Below are positions 45,427 to 58,415 of a stretch of 64,000 nt of DNA, piece after piece. Each line of letters begins with the position of its first letter. Within the stretch, counting starts at the first letter, position 1. Location: contig JALJCS010000056.1 in the NCBI GenBank assembly GCA_023055355.1, positions 1,426,001-1,490,000 of the forward strand. Reading direction: 5' to 3'. The translations under genes and the position numbers were made by a program. Under the pieces are notes generated by a model, which searched no databases, was not told the DNA's origin, and saw only the letters and a list, made by a program, of their open reading frames with translations. The DNA is from Agelaius tricolor (Eukaryota; Chordata; Aves; Passeriformes; Icteridae).

Positions 45427-47295
45427 TAGTGTGGCTGGGGGGGGAAGCACCACCACAATTGGGATTTGAAAAATTAGCAGGTGCAAGCAATTATTTCTTG
45501 GTAGTCTCAATAAGCTATTTTGCTTTTCTTGTAAAATAGTTTGAAAATAACTATTGCTTTTGTGGATCTCTCTTAAATTGCTCTTAAATATAATGAGAAT
45601 ATCCAGAGACAGTATCAAACTTTCATACCAAGTCAGATTTCCCATATGCTGCTGTACAAATGCAACTATTTGACTCAAAGGCTAGGGGTGTGAGAAGTTT
45701 ATTTACTACATATCCTGGAAGATGCTCTCTGTAGACTTTACATTGGTTTGCCAACATACATAAAATTATAATTTTTCATGTAGAAATCCCATCCTGAGAG
45801 CATGCTATTCACTCTTAGTATATATTCCTGCATGCCTACTACAGTAGATTAGCACTGTCAGTTAACTTCAGCATCATTGCATTAATTTGTTTGCATAGTA
45901 GAGAAGCAGTCTCACTTCAATAGCATTGAAGCGGTCATTCTTGCTTTATCCATCACTTTTGCTTCTTTTTTTTTTTCATGGTCCCGTGATGATGGTCCTG
46001 TAACTGTTTTGTACAATCTCATGCATTCCTGTCTTTGTTTAGTGTTGTTGGTTTTGGGTTTGGTTGTTGTATTGTTTGTGGCTTTTTTCTAATTGAACAA
46101 AGTACAGTGTATGTAATGTACGGTTTCTTATTTCAAGAATATATTTTATCAAATAATGCTGTTTCAATTTTACTGGGTTTTATATCTATAATGTAAAAAA
46201 AAGCTTGAAGCACGGAGAAGGAAGGCTTATATGACATGTTCGAAAGAGGGACTTACAAATGCAGGAGTTCTGTTTTGGCTAACAGAATTAAGTATTTAAA
46301 AGAGCAGAAACGCTCTTCAACAGCAAATACTGAATATTCCCTTTCTGTATACATGATATTAACAGCATCTTTATTCTGTAGCTTAATTTGCCTTGTCCTA
46401 TTGTTTTAGAGCTAGAGTTCTTCCATTTCTCATCTTGATAGTGTTTATAGTTTCTGTTGGTGTTTGGTCTCTTGGAAGCACATTGATCAATGAAGAAGGG
46501 GGGGAAGCAAATTACACCACAGAATAGAGTTGGTTGTAAGAGGGCAGCAATGCAAGAACAGTGTAAAGGGAAGACATAATATGAAAATTGGGATAGGGTA
46601 AATTGACCAACACAGGTGAATAGTAAATGAAAATTAAGTCTTGTACATTGTCTCTTTCTCTCATTATATGTAAGGTATGTATGGTTTTTCTACCAGTCTC
46701 TTGAGTATATTCAGAAAGGGTGAGGGAAAACCAGGAAGGTTCTAATTTAAGCTTAAGTGTCTGAAGATTGCCTCCTACCTTCCAGTTTCAAGTAGGTTTT
46801 TTTGAAAGAGGGGGGGGGAAAAAGGCTGGTTGTATTGTACTCAAACTCTCTCTTTTAGGCTACTTCAGATGTCCAACAGGATGAGTGTGGTGTCCTCTTT
46901 GACCCTTTGCTGAACTGTTTCAAATAAAAGCATCTAAAGAAAAGGCACTGACCCTGGACTGTACAGGAAGAGAAGGGGGCAGTAGATGAAGTACTTGGCT
47001 TGTCTTTTTATGTAAGAGGAACTCTGGAGAGCAGAGGATCATAATTGCTGATTATATGAGATTATATTTATGTAACAGCACTGGGTAGCAGGTAATTATG
47101 ACAGCATTCTGAGTCTTTGGTTGAAGAAATATTGTAGTTCTAATGTTCCTTGCATCCTAAAGCTAGAGATACAATGCCAGAATCTCAGTAATTAGTAGTG
47201 CCAGTTCAAGGGATTAATCTTGTAAGAGGTCAGTGGTATTATTTTGTGTTAATAGGCATTATTCATTGTGAGAAAAGTTAGACAAATTATGGACC
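45427..47295. other. Low-copy-looking DNA (mirror of 30,443-32,311)
   Basis: No repeat family recognised. It includes the candidate terminal exon at 46,859-46,927 on the plus strand. Confidence 0.4.
46859..46927 (+). other. Candidate 3'-terminal exon (mirror copy), sense to CHD1
   Basis: ACTCTCTCTTTTAG precedes 22 codons and TAA at 46,925-46,927, which overlaps AATAAA at 46,923-46,928. In this arm it lies in the same orientation as CHD1 and within its intron. If spliced from CHD1 it would need a compatible phase: the 38,865 exon ends in phase 2, which would put this exon in a different frame from the one described. Confidence 0.2.
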
Positions 47296-47764
47296 TGTTG
47301 TGGTTTAACTCCAGCCGGCAACTAAGCACCACACGGCTGCTCACTCACCCTCCCCTGATGGGATGGGGGAGAGAATCCGAAGAGTAAAAATGAAAAAAAC
47401 TCATGGGTTGCAATAAATGCAGTTTAATAGGGAAAGCAAAAGCCATGTGCGCAAGCAAAGCAAAACAAGGAATTCATTCACCACTTCCCATCAGCGGGCA
47501 GATGTTCATCCATCTCCAGGTAGTTGGTGTAGTTGGGGTCAGCTGTCCCGACTGTGTCCCCTCCCAACTTCTTGTGCACTCCTAGCATCCTCTCTGGTGG
47601 GATGGTGTGAGAAGCAGAAAAGGCCTTGGCTGTGTGTAAGCACTGCTCAGCAATAACAACAACATCCCTCTGTTATCAACACTGTTTACAGCACAAATCC
47701 AAATCATAGCTCCATACTAGCTACTATGAAGAAAATTAACTCTATCCCAGCCAAAACCAGCACA
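47296..47764 (-). repeat. ERVL 3' LTR (mirror of 29,974-30,442)
   Basis: Identical in layout to the left-arm copy, including the internal deletion. Confidence 0.87.
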
Positions 47765-48417
47765 TTCTCCACCCCTTATTCCATACCATTTATATCATGG
47801 TCAGGTCCCACACTAGCCAATATATCCTCATTAACCACCACCTCCCTTTCCATCATTTGATACAATACACCTATCATTCCCTTAGTCTATGGACCACCCC
47901 TGCAAAATGTCCACAAATGTCTACCGAGTTCATTTAGTCCATGACTTTGGGCTCCATCTGCTATAGTGGTCACTCAGGACAGAAATGCTGTGTTGGATGC
48001 AGCTACTGGGCACCAAGGTCAGTTCAGGTCAGGTCACTGCTGCACTACAACTGCTTCTTGTAAGACTTCTCTTCCATTGGTTCAGGTGATTCCTGCTATA
48101 GTAATTCCTATAACAGGCAACTCAAATATTAGGTTGCAACATTTTAAAGGTATTTCCGCTACAGTCTCCACCACTGGTCCCTTTGGACCAGGTTCTAGGG
48201 TTTAATATTGCAATGAACTCCTCTCCTTGCCCCTGTTCTGGCTTGGACTTATCCACAGACTGCAGTCCCTTAAGGGTGTACTTGTTCCAACAAAGCCTTA
48301 CCCATGGCTTCAGGTCCTCCAGGGGTGTACCTGCTCTTTTGTGGGCTCATCCATGGCTACATGCTTTGAGGTGCTCCAGAGAGCAATCGTACTACCTGGT
48401 AGAAAGCTATGGCCTCT
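47765..48417 (-). mobile_element. ERVL internal 3' part (mirror of 29,321-29,973)
   Basis: Non-coding 3' region with the purine-rich tract next to the LTR, on the minus strand. Confidence 0.7.
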
Positions 48418-51400
48418 CTAAACTCTGTACCCACTGTGACTGACACAGCTGCCCAGAGGTCCGGTGGGAACATGTATCAGGCTGCAGGGTGTGCCCTGCT
48501 CTTATGCCAGTACTGGGCATCAGTAGTGAGCACACCTGTGGGAGGTGAGCCCAGGTAAAGGAACTCCTCTACTTAGTGGCAGAGCTCTGGCAGGAAGTGA
48601 ATAGGTTGAGGAGTATCAGGGAGTGTGAGAGATTACTGGAATCGCACCCTACCTACCCTGGGACAGGCCTGACAGGTAGACAGGGTGCATGATATGGAGG
48701 ATTCCCTATCCTCTCTCCTCCCAGCTGAACATGGTGACATAAGGAATAGGGGCCAATGGAGGCAAGTGCCTGCCCAGCGCAGCAAGTGCATCTCCTCTGT
48801 GACTGCCCCACCTTCCCAAGTGCCATTGCATAATGGATACAAGGCTCTGCAAGTGGAGCCGAACGATAATGAGGACAATAGTTCATTTAGCATGGATGTG
48901 TTGCTGAGGTTAAGTCAGCCTATGCCCTGCATCAAAACCGCTTCCATAAAGAAAAGTAAACAGGTTGTTGTCATAGGAGACTCCCTTATGAAGGGAACAG
49001 AAGGCCCCATATGCAGACCAGACCCACTTCTTAGGGAAGTCTGCTGCCTCCCTGGGACCCAGGTTAAAGATGAGAAGAGAAAGCTTCCTACCCTGGTACG
49101 GCCCTCAAATTATCACCCATTATTAAGTTTTCAGGTAGGCAGCAATGAAGTTGCAACAGGAAGTCTGAGGGCAATCAAGAGAGACTTCAGGGCCTTGGGA
49201 CGACTGGTTAAGGGATCAGGAGCAGAAGTAATATTTTTCTCTATCCTTCCAGTCGCAGGGAATGATGAGGGAAGAAACAGAAAGAGCCAGAAGATCAGTA
49301 TCTGGTTCCAAGCCTGGTGTCACTGGCAGAATTTTGGGTTCTTTGATCATGGGTCGGTCTGTGACACCAGGCCTGTGGGCAACAGATGGGGTACACCTGT
49401 GTCAAAGGGGAAAAAAGATCTTTGCCTAGGAGTTAGCAAGGCTCATTGAAAGAGCTTTAAACTAGATTGCAAGGGAGAAAGAGATAAACCCAGGCTCACT
49501 AGAGATAAGCCTGGAGGCAACATGCCAGTGTTTAAGAAACTAGTGAGGTCCTTTGGTCTGCAGTCTTAGTGGAGGTAGGGGATGGAGATCCATGTGGCAG
49601 CAAAGACACAAGGGTTATTGATGTGTTATAAACTACAGATGCGCCTGAGAATAGTCCAACTGAGGTGCATCTACACCAATGCACACAGCATGAGCAACAA
49701 ACGGGAGGAACTGGAAGCCATTGTGCAGCAGGAAAACTATGACATAGTTGCCATCACGGACACATGATGGGATGACTCGCACAGCTGGAGTGCTGCAATG
49801 AATGGCTATAAACACTTCAGAAGGAACAGGCAAGGAAGGTGGGGTAGCCCTGTATATTAGGGAGTGTTTTGATTGTCTAGAGCTTAACGATGGCACTGAT
49901 AGGGTTGAGCATTTAAGTGTCAGTATTAAGGGGAAAGGCCAACAAGGCAGATCTGATGGGAGTCTGTTATGGAATGAAGAGGCAGATGAAATATACTATA
50001 AACAGCTGGGAGAAGTCTGAGAATCACTAGCCCTTGTTCTCATGTGGGATTTCAACTTACCAGATGTCTGCTGGAAATACAATACAGCAAAGAGGAAACA
50101 GTCTAGGAGGTTCCTGGAGTGTGTGGAAGAGAACCTCCTGACACAGTTGGTGAGTGAGCCAATTAGGGGAGGCTGGACCTCTTGTATGTGAACAGAGAAG
50201 GACTGGTGGGCGATGTGATGGTTGGAGGCCATCTTGGGCACAGCGGTCACAAAACTATAAGAGTTTTTGATTCTTGGAGAAGTAAGGACGGGGGTCAGTA
50301 GAACTACCACCTTGGACTTGTGGAGGGCAGGCTTTGGCCTGTTTAGGGGCCTGATTGACAGAGTCTGTTGGGAGGCAGTCCTGAAGGACAAAGGAGTCCA
50401 GGAAGAACACATCCATGCACTTTAAGAAGGAAATCTTAAAGGCTCAGGAGCAGGCCATTCCTATGTTCTGAAATCTGAGCCAGTGGGGAAGAAGGCCAGC
50501 CTGGCTGAACAGAGAGCTTTGACTGGAACTCAGAACAAAAACAGAGTTTAGGAACTTTGGAAGAAGGGGCAGGCAACTCAAGAGGACTACAAGGATGTTG
50601 TGAGGTAATGCACAGAGAAAATTAGAATGGCCAAATCCTGACTAGAACTTAATCTGGATACTGCCGTAAAAGACAATAAAAATGTTTTTACAAATACATC
50701 AGCAACAAAAGGAGGGCTAAGGAGAATCTCCATCTTTTATTGGATGCAGGGAGAAACATAGTGACAAAGGATGAGGAAAAGGCTGAGGTACTTAATGCCT
50801 TCTTTGCCTCAGTCTTTAATAGTAAGACCAGTTGTTCTCCAGGTACTCAGCTCCCTGACAGGGATGAGTAGCAGAATGAAGCCACCATAGTCCAAGGGGA
50901 AATGGTCAGTAACCTGCTACACTACTTGTCTATGGGGCCAGATGGGATCCACCCAAGGGTACTGAGGGAGCTGGCAGAAGAGCTTGCCAAGCCACTTTCA
51001 ACCATTTACCAGCAGTCCTGGCTATCCGGAGAGGTCCCAATTGACTGGGGGTTAGCAAATATGATGCCCATCTGCAAGAAGGGCCAGAAGGAGGATCCAG
51101 GGAACTACAGGCCTGTCAGTCTTACCTTGCTGCTGGGGAAGGTCATAGAGCAGATCATCTTGAGTGCCATCATGTCAGAGGCAACCAGGTGATCAAGTCC
51201 AGTCAGCATTGGTTTATGAAAGGCTTGAGTAACCTGGTCTCCTTCTTTGACAGGGTGACCTGCTTAGTTGATGAGGGAAAGGCTGTGGATGTTGTCTATC
51301 TAAACTTTAGTAAAGCCTCTAACACTGTTTCCCACAGCATTCTCCTGGAGAAACTGGCTGCTCAATGGCTCAGATGGATGCACTCTTTGCTGGGTAAAAA

Positions 51401-52426
51401 ACTGGCTGGATGGTTAAGCCCAGAGAGTGGTGGTGAATGGAGTTAACATCCAGCTGGTGGCCAGTCATTAGTTGTGTTCTCCAGGGCTCAGTATTGAGTC
51501 CAGTCCTGTTTAATATCTTTATGGATGATCTGGATGAGGGGATTGAGTGCACCCTCAGTAAGTTTGCAGATGACGCCAAGTTGGGTGAGAAGGCTCTGCA
51601 GAGGGATTTGAACAGGCTGGATTGATGGGCCAAGACCAATGGTATTCAGTTCAACAAGGCCAAGTGCTGGGTCCCGCACTTGGGTCACAACGACCCCCCG
51701 CAGCGCTACAGGCTTGGGGAAGAGTGGCTGGAAAGCTGTTTGGCAGAAAAGGCCCTGGGGCTGCTGGTTGGCAGCCAGCTGAACGTGAGCCAGTGTGTGC
51801 CCAGGTGGCCAAGAAGGCCAATGGCATCCTGGCTTGTATCAGAAATAGTGCAGGAAGCAGGACCAGGGAAGCAATCGTCCCCCTGTACTCGGCACTGGTG
51901 AGGCCATACCTCGAAGCCTGTGTTCAGTTTTGGGCACCTCACTACAAGAAAGACATTGAGGTGCTGGAGTGTGTCCACAGAAGGGTAATGTAGCTGGAAA
52001 AGTGGCTGGAGCACAAGTCTTATGAGGAGCGGCTGAGGGGGCTGGGGGTGTTTGGCCTGGAGAAAAGGAGGCTATGGGGAGACCTTATTGCTCTCTGCGA
52101 CTACCTGAAAGGAGGCTGTAGCGAGGTGGGAGTTGATCTCTTCTCTCAAGTAACAAGGGATAGGACAAGAGGAAATGGCCTCAAGTTGTGCCAGGAGAGG
52201 TTTAGATTGGATATTAGAAAAAATTTCTTCACTGAAAGGGTGGCCAAGCATTGAAAGAGGCTGCCCAGGGAAGTGGTTGAGTCCCCATCCCTGGAGGTAT
52301 TTAAAAGCCGTGTGGATGTGGCACTTAAGGACATGGTTTAGTGGTGGACTGATCAGTGTTAGGTTAATAGTTGGACTCGATGATCTTTGAAGTCTTTTCC
52401 AACTTAAATGTTTATATAATTCTATG
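48418..52426 (+). mobile_element. Nearly full-length CR1 LINE (mirror of 25,312-29,320)
   Basis: In this arm CR1 is in plus orientation: ORF1 at 48,685-49,449, an endonuclease start near 49,650, RT pieces at 50,902-51,192 and 51,437-51,625 with FADD, and the CR1 3' terminus at 52,370-52,426. The same stops and frameshifts are present as in the left arm. Confidence 0.92.
48685..49449 (+). pseudogene. CR1 ORF1 remnant (mirror copy)
   Basis: 254 codons identical to the left-arm copy at 28,289-29,053, with the GDSLMKGTEG block of an SGNH-like domain. It lies 5' of the ORF2 pieces in the same CR1. Confidence 0.7.
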
Positions 52427-52611
52427 AAAAAGCATCCACTAACGAGCAGTAGACTAATATACAGTGAGGCAAACAAGTACCATGGCAAGCACAGGAGCCT
52501 GTCTATTAATAGCTAAACAGCAATAACAGCTATAAATTCGCTCTAGCATATCCTAGTCAATCTGTCGTTATCACAAACCCTTCAAGCCCCACGTGTGGTA
52601 TCAGAAAGGAC
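52427..52611 (-). mobile_element. ERVL internal 5' leader (mirror of 25,127-25,311)
   Basis: Same leader sequence, minus strand, between the CR1 terminus and the ERVL 5' LTR. Confidence 0.7.
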
Positions 52612-53196
52612 TGTTGTGGTTTAACCCCAGTTGACAACCAAGCACCACACAGCTGTTGGCTCACTTTTCCCTGGAATGGGGGCTTCAATCAGAAGGGTAA
52701 AAGTGAGAAAACACATCAGTTGAGATAAAGACAGATTAATAATAGGGAAAGAAAAGCCATGTACACAAGCAAAGCAAAACAAGGAATTCATTCACCATTT
52801 CCCATGGGCAGGCAGGTGTTCAGCTATCCCCAGGAAAGCAGGACTCCATCATGTGCAATGGTGACTTGGGAATACAGAACACCATCCTTCTGAATGTTCC
52901 CCCTTCCTCCTTCTTCCCCCAGCTTTATCTGCTGAGCATGATGTCATACGGTATGGGATATCCCTTTGGTCAGCTGGGGTCAGCTATTCTGGCTGTGTCC
53001 CCTCCCAACTTCTTGTGCACTCCCACCAGCAGGGTGGTACTAGAAGCAGTAAAGGCCTTGACTCTGTGTAAGCACTACTCTTCAATAACAAATATATCCC
53101 TGAATTATCAACACCGTTTTGATCACAAATCCAAAACATGGCTTCATACTAGCTACTATGAAGAAAATTAACTCTTCCCCAGCCAAAACCAACACA
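52612..53196 (-). repeat. ERVL 5' LTR (mirror of 24,542-25,126)
   Basis: Same ends and promoter-like region as in the left arm. Confidence 0.88.
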
Positions 53197-54217
53197 GATC
53201 CCTAGCTGGATATCATCAGATAATATTTAAAGCTCTTCAGTTAGAGGAGGAATTGCTTGTATGCTACACCACAAATAATGTCGGGGAAATCAAAGAAGCC
53301 CATAGGCAAAGGAGGAAAAGAAAATGTGACAAGGATGTTAAAATATGACTACCTCACAGCTATTGTTTCCATGAATTTACCTTTTAAACTGCACTGACAG
53401 CACTAAGGGGGTGCTGTGTTGGGGGAAGGTTGGAGAGGGCATTAGTAGCAATGTCAAAATAAGCTGTTCTTGTGGAGCATCACTCACCAGCAGGCAAATA
53501 TATTGTTTGAGGACCAAGACACTGTTTTCAAAGTGCTTGGCTTCAGCCGTGATAGCTCATACTGCTGCTTTGTACCATTTTTTGAATTGTGCAAAAATCA
53601 AAGAATTTCAAAATGAATGTAGTAGCATTTAAAGTGAAGTTTTGAAATTGCTGCTTCTTTAGTTCCTCCTCTATTTGTAAGGAGATGATAGATGTATGGG
53701 CTTTTTATAAACACATGCATGTGTGTAACTGTGTACCTTTTCTTAAATAATTCCCTCCTTCCTCCTAGGGTTAGCACCGGAATTACTGCTCATGTGGTAG
53801 AGGTCCTTAAGTAATCCCCTGACAGGGATTAGAGATATATATTCATTTTTAATAACTAAGGGTTGCTTAATGTATCTGTGTTAGGGAGAAAAGAAGGCTG
53901 CTCTTCATTACTGCTTTTTAACCCCTTAGTGTGCCAGTAATTTTGTGTTTGTTGTAAAATGTGGGGAGGCTGGGGGAGGAGAACGCTGTTTTTCGTTCAT
54001 GAATTCATTAGCTAAAATACTGTAGCAAAAAAAAAAAAAAAAAAAAAAGGCTACAGTCATGTCCTGAGACAGGGGAATCTGGGCCCTGCTTAGGTGATAC
54101 TAAGAGGTAATGACTGTTAAATTTTTACTAGGTCAGCACTAGACAAGTGAAACAAAAAGCCAAGTACATATATATCCCAGTGAAGTTATAGCTGCATAAG
54201 CAAACTGCTAGAAAGAG
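53197..54217. other. Low-copy-looking interval (mirror of 23,521-24,541)
   Basis: No gene recognised. The T-run of the left arm appears as an A-run near 54,028-54,048. Confidence 0.4.
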
Positions 54218-56227
54218 ATGCTCTGGTGGTGAATTGACATGGTGTAGCTGATTGTTCTCATTGTGAAAAATTTTCCTCTTGTATCCAATCAGAATGTCCC
54301 CAGGAGTAACTTGTACCCATTACCCCCCCCTCCTCTTTTCCATGTAAAAAGGGAGTCTCTGTTTTCTTTGTCACCACCCTTTAAATACTAGAGCATGGTG
54401 ATAAGGTCTCCCCCTAAGCCTTTCCTCAGAACCCAGTTCTCTCAGCCTTTCCTCATATGGCAGGTTTCACAGTTCTTTGATGATCTTTGTGGCCCTTCTG
54501 TAGACCCTCTTGAGCCTGTCCACATCTTTTTCATATAGCAAGGACCAAAACTGAACACAGTATTCCAGGTGAGGCCTGACAAGGCACTGAGTAGAGTGGG
54601 ATAATGACTTCTTTATCTCTGCTGGTGATGCCCTTGTTTATGCAACTCAGCATCCTGTTGACTCTGCCACAGCAGCTCACTGTTCGCTCATATTGAGCTC
54701 ATTGTCCACCAGGACCCCCAGGTCCCTTTCCCAGCCTGTGCTGCACTCCTGGATTATGTTTTCACAGGTGCAAGACCTTACATTTGTCCTTGTTGAACTT
54801 CATAAGGTTCTTGTTAGTCCACTCTTCTGGCCTATCCAGGTCTTCCTGCAGGGTGGTTCTCCCTTCCCAAGTGTCCACTTCCCCACTCAGTTTGGTATCA
54901 TTGGCACACTTCATCAGGGTACACTTCATCCCATCCTCCAGATCACTTATGAAGATATTAAATAGCAATGGGCCCAATATCGATCCCTGGGGGACCCCAC
55001 TTGTGACAGATTGCCAGTTTGAAAAGGAACTATTTACCACCACCCTCTGGGTGTGGCCTGTCAGCCAGTTCCCCACCCACCTCACAGACCACTTGTCTAG
55101 ACCATAACACATCAGTTTCTCTAGGAGGAGACTAGGAAAACATATTGAAAACCTTGGGGAAATCCAGGTAGACAGTGTTCATTGCTTGCCTCACATCAAC
55201 TGAGCAGGTTACTTTGTCATAGAAGGCTATCAGGTTTGTCAAGAACAACTTGTCCTTGTGCTGGCTTTTCCCAATCACATGTTTCATCTGACTTGTGATA
55301 GGCCCCAGGAAGATTTGTTCCATAACTTTCCCAGGAACTGAAGTAAGATTGATGGGCCTATAACTTCCTGGATTCTCCTTTAAGCACTTCTTGTAGATAG
55401 GGATGACATTAGCCTTCTTCAGATTCCCCAGTCTTCACAACTTCTCAAAGATCATGGAGAGTGGCCTCACAACAATATCAGCCAGCTCTTAACACCCTCA
55501 GGTGGATATTTTCAGGGCCCATAAATTGTCAGGGTCAAGCTCCTGTAATAGTTCACATACCAACTCTTCCTTCACTGCCAGTGAGTCTGTGTTTGCATCC
55601 ACCTGGATTCTTGTTCCCAGATCCTGGGGCCCATCAGTGCTGGTAAAGACAGAGGTGAAGAAAGTGTTGAGAACCTTTGCCTTTTCAGTGTTGTTGGTGG
55701 CTAATTAATCTCTCCTGTTTAACAATGGGCCAATATTTTCCTTCTGTTTCTGCTTGTTGTTTACAGACCTGAAGAGCCCTTCCTTGTAGCTTTTGATGTG
55801 TCTGGTCAATTTCAATTCAAGCTGAGCTTTTGCTTTTCTAACTGAATCTCTGCACACCCTAGCAATGCCCTTGTAGCTCTCAAGGTGTATTCATCGGCTT
55901 TTCCATCTCTGGTATGTTTCTCTTTTGGTTTTGAGCAGACTCAAAAGCTTTCAATTAAGCCAAGGGGGTCTTTTGCTTCACCTACTTCCCTTACCTTTAA
56001 AGGGGATGAACTGTTTTTGTGCTTCCATGAAAGTTTTCTTGAAAAGCTTCCAGCACTCGCTAGGTCCTTTGTCCTCCACGGAAGCTTCCCATGGAATCCC
56101 TCACAACTGAGCTCTAAACAAGCTGAAATTTGTTCTTCTAAAATCTAAAACCTTTTTCTTAGTACTAATCTTCAGTGTGCACAGCCAGGTCCCAAACGCC
56201 ACAATATTGTAATCACTGCAGCCAAGT
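54218..56227 (-). mobile_element. Decayed CR1 LINE (mirror of 21,512-23,520)
   Basis: Identical RT remnant at 54,762-55,112 with the same altered catalytic box. Confidence 0.85.
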
Positions 56228-56958
56228 GTAAGGCCTCAAAAACTTGCTCAATGAGCCTCTTAAAAGGGCTTTTTTTTTTTTTTTTTTTTTTTTTTTAATG
56301 TACCCTGAGTTAGATGCACGGGAGAAATACTGACAATATATTCTCAAGAGGTCAAAACAACAAAAAAACTTTACTGGCAACTTCAGAAAATCAGAGAACT
56401 TTGGCAAAAGTTTAGAGCAGCATTCAATCAACGTAAAACATTTCACAAAGCATTAACTTTGCCCATTCAACTTAGCAAACTCCAAGCCCATCCAATTTTA
56501 TGTTACTCAAAACTCCGAGAAGAGGAAATTAGAAGAGGGAGAAGAAAGAAAGAAAAGAAAGAAAGGAAGAAAGGAAGGAAGAAAGGAAAGAAAGGAAGAA
56601 AGAAAATGTATAGAAAAGAAAAAATACAGCTACCACTCCTGGTTCCAGCAGTGATATAAAATACAAGGAAAGGTAGGGTTAAGACATGTGCTTGCCTCAT
56701 GCTTTGGTTTAAGTACCCTTTGGCTTTCCTGGGCCCTTCCCCCAGGTGGGAATTCTGGTTATCTGGCCACTTAGGAGCTGGGTTAGGAGCTCCAGAGGTG
56801 GGGTGTAGAGCATTGCCTCCAGTGTGCCAGTGACTGGCAGCCACTCTGGGGCTGGGATACAGGTCCGGGGGGCGTGGGGGGGGGGTGTGTGTATGTGCAG
56901 AGCAGGGCATCGCCTCACCAGAGTAAGGCCAGACCTGCCCCTTCCCCCCACACATGCA
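56228..56958 (-). repeat. Class II ERV LTR copy 2 (mirror of 20,781-21,511)
   Basis: Carries the A-run (here a T-run at about 56,271-56,297), one base different in length from the left arm, and the (GAAA)n tract near 56,540-56,605. Confidence 0.7.
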
Positions 56959-57483
56959 CCCAAAATGTTTCAAACCAGCAATCCTTCCAGTCTCTCATAC
57001 CACCCCATGGCTCAAGACATTGACTGGGACCACAGTAATGGTACCTTTCCTCTCGTGGCAGCAGTGGGGTCCTAATCTAGCAGACAGAGGAGAAAGGAGA
57101 GGAAAGTATACAGGAAATCATATAATGGACAATTGCTATTTCAATAATCAAAAGCATAAGTCTAGTCAATATAAAAATTTCCTCCTATGCAAGTCATCAC
57201 TCCTCATCCTGTGAGTCCCTAAAATTGCAGGCAATTTTGTGTGGTGCCAACCAGGATCCAGGAGGAGAGTTCATTAAACCAATCTTTTGGCTGCAATGAC
57301 CAAAGAGTCCAGCAGACTGGTTGGTAGTTTCCTTCATGTTTCTTGATATTGTATTCTTCTTCAGTGAGGTCTAGTATTTTACATATTCCTTTCTCATTAA
57401 TAACATATCAAGCGTTAGACAATTTAATAAAGCCATTTTTGGTACTTGCTGGACTTGTAAGCTGAGCTCCAAAACCAGCATGG
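56959..57483 (-). mobile_element. Short ERV internal remnant (mirror of 20,256-20,780)
   Basis: Contains the single-base difference at 57,218 relative to 20,521. Confidence 0.5.
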
Positions 57484-58137
57484 TGTAAGGCCCCAAACAA
57501 CTCGCTGAAAGGGGCTTACAGAGGTTCCTGTACTCTCAGTTAGATGCATGGGAGAAATACCAACTAGATATTCTCAAGAGGTCAATTTAAATTTACTGGC
57601 AAAATATAGAAAATCAAGGAACTTTTGACAAAGTTTTAGTACAACATCCAATCAACATAAAACACTTCTCATAGCTATATTTTGGCCCATTCAACTAAGC
57701 AAACTCTGAACTTAAACCCATTCAATGTTAAGTTACCCAAAAAGTTCCAAGAAGAGGGAATTAGAAGAAGAAAGAAAGAAAGAAAAGAGATAGAAAAACA
57801 CACATATAGTAATCAACTCCTGGGTTAAGGTGGTGTCCAGATAGAAACTCCAAGAGCAGGGTAGGGTCAAGACATGTGCTTGCCTCATGCACAGCCTTAA
57901 ATACCTCTGGGCCTTTGTTCGCCCCCCCCCCCCCCCCCCCCCCCCCTTCCCAAGTGTGGGACCTCTGGTCATCCGGCCACTCAGGAGCTGGGTTAGGCAG
58001 AGTGGAGCACTGCCTCTGGTGTGGCAAATGATTGACAGACACTGTGGGGCTGGGATGCTCTAGGGCTGGGGGGTGTGGGGCAGGACACTGTCTTGCCAGA
58101 GCAAGGCCTGACCTGCCCTCTCCCACACACAGAGGCA
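57484..58137 (-). repeat. Class II ERV LTR copy 1 (mirror of 19,602-20,255)
   Basis: Same ends as the left-arm copy. The G-run is here a C-run at about 57,922-57,946, of equal length. Confidence 0.7.
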
Positions 58138-58415
58138 TAATTTTTGCTATAATCTCTTAGTACTGGGTAGTTAGTTAAAAATTATCTTCTTTTTTTTTTT
58201 GGTCAAGACTTCAACACCAGTAGTTTCCATATCCAAATATGGTTAAACTTACCTCTTTTCCTGTAACAGTACAGATGGTCTGTAGCTGGACAAGATAAAT
58301 CTGGCCATAACATAAATCCAATTTGGCTCGCCTAGTTCAGAAGTACACAACTCCCTGAGTGAGCAATCATAGGATAAATCTGAACTCAAACAGGGACCTA
58401 AGCCAATCATATTCA

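Larger units (their letters stand above)
42830..58415. repeat. Right arm of the palindrome
   Basis: Reverse complement of 19,324-34,908; see that entry for the differences. Features below in this arm mirror those of the left arm with the strand reversed. The arm would lie within the CHD1 intron. Confidence 0.97.

Noticed and set aside
48685..49449. Possible host gene because of a GDS esterase-like block
   Set aside because: It lies at the ORF1 position of a CR1 element, with ORF2 pieces following in the same orientation, so it is retrotransposon sequence.
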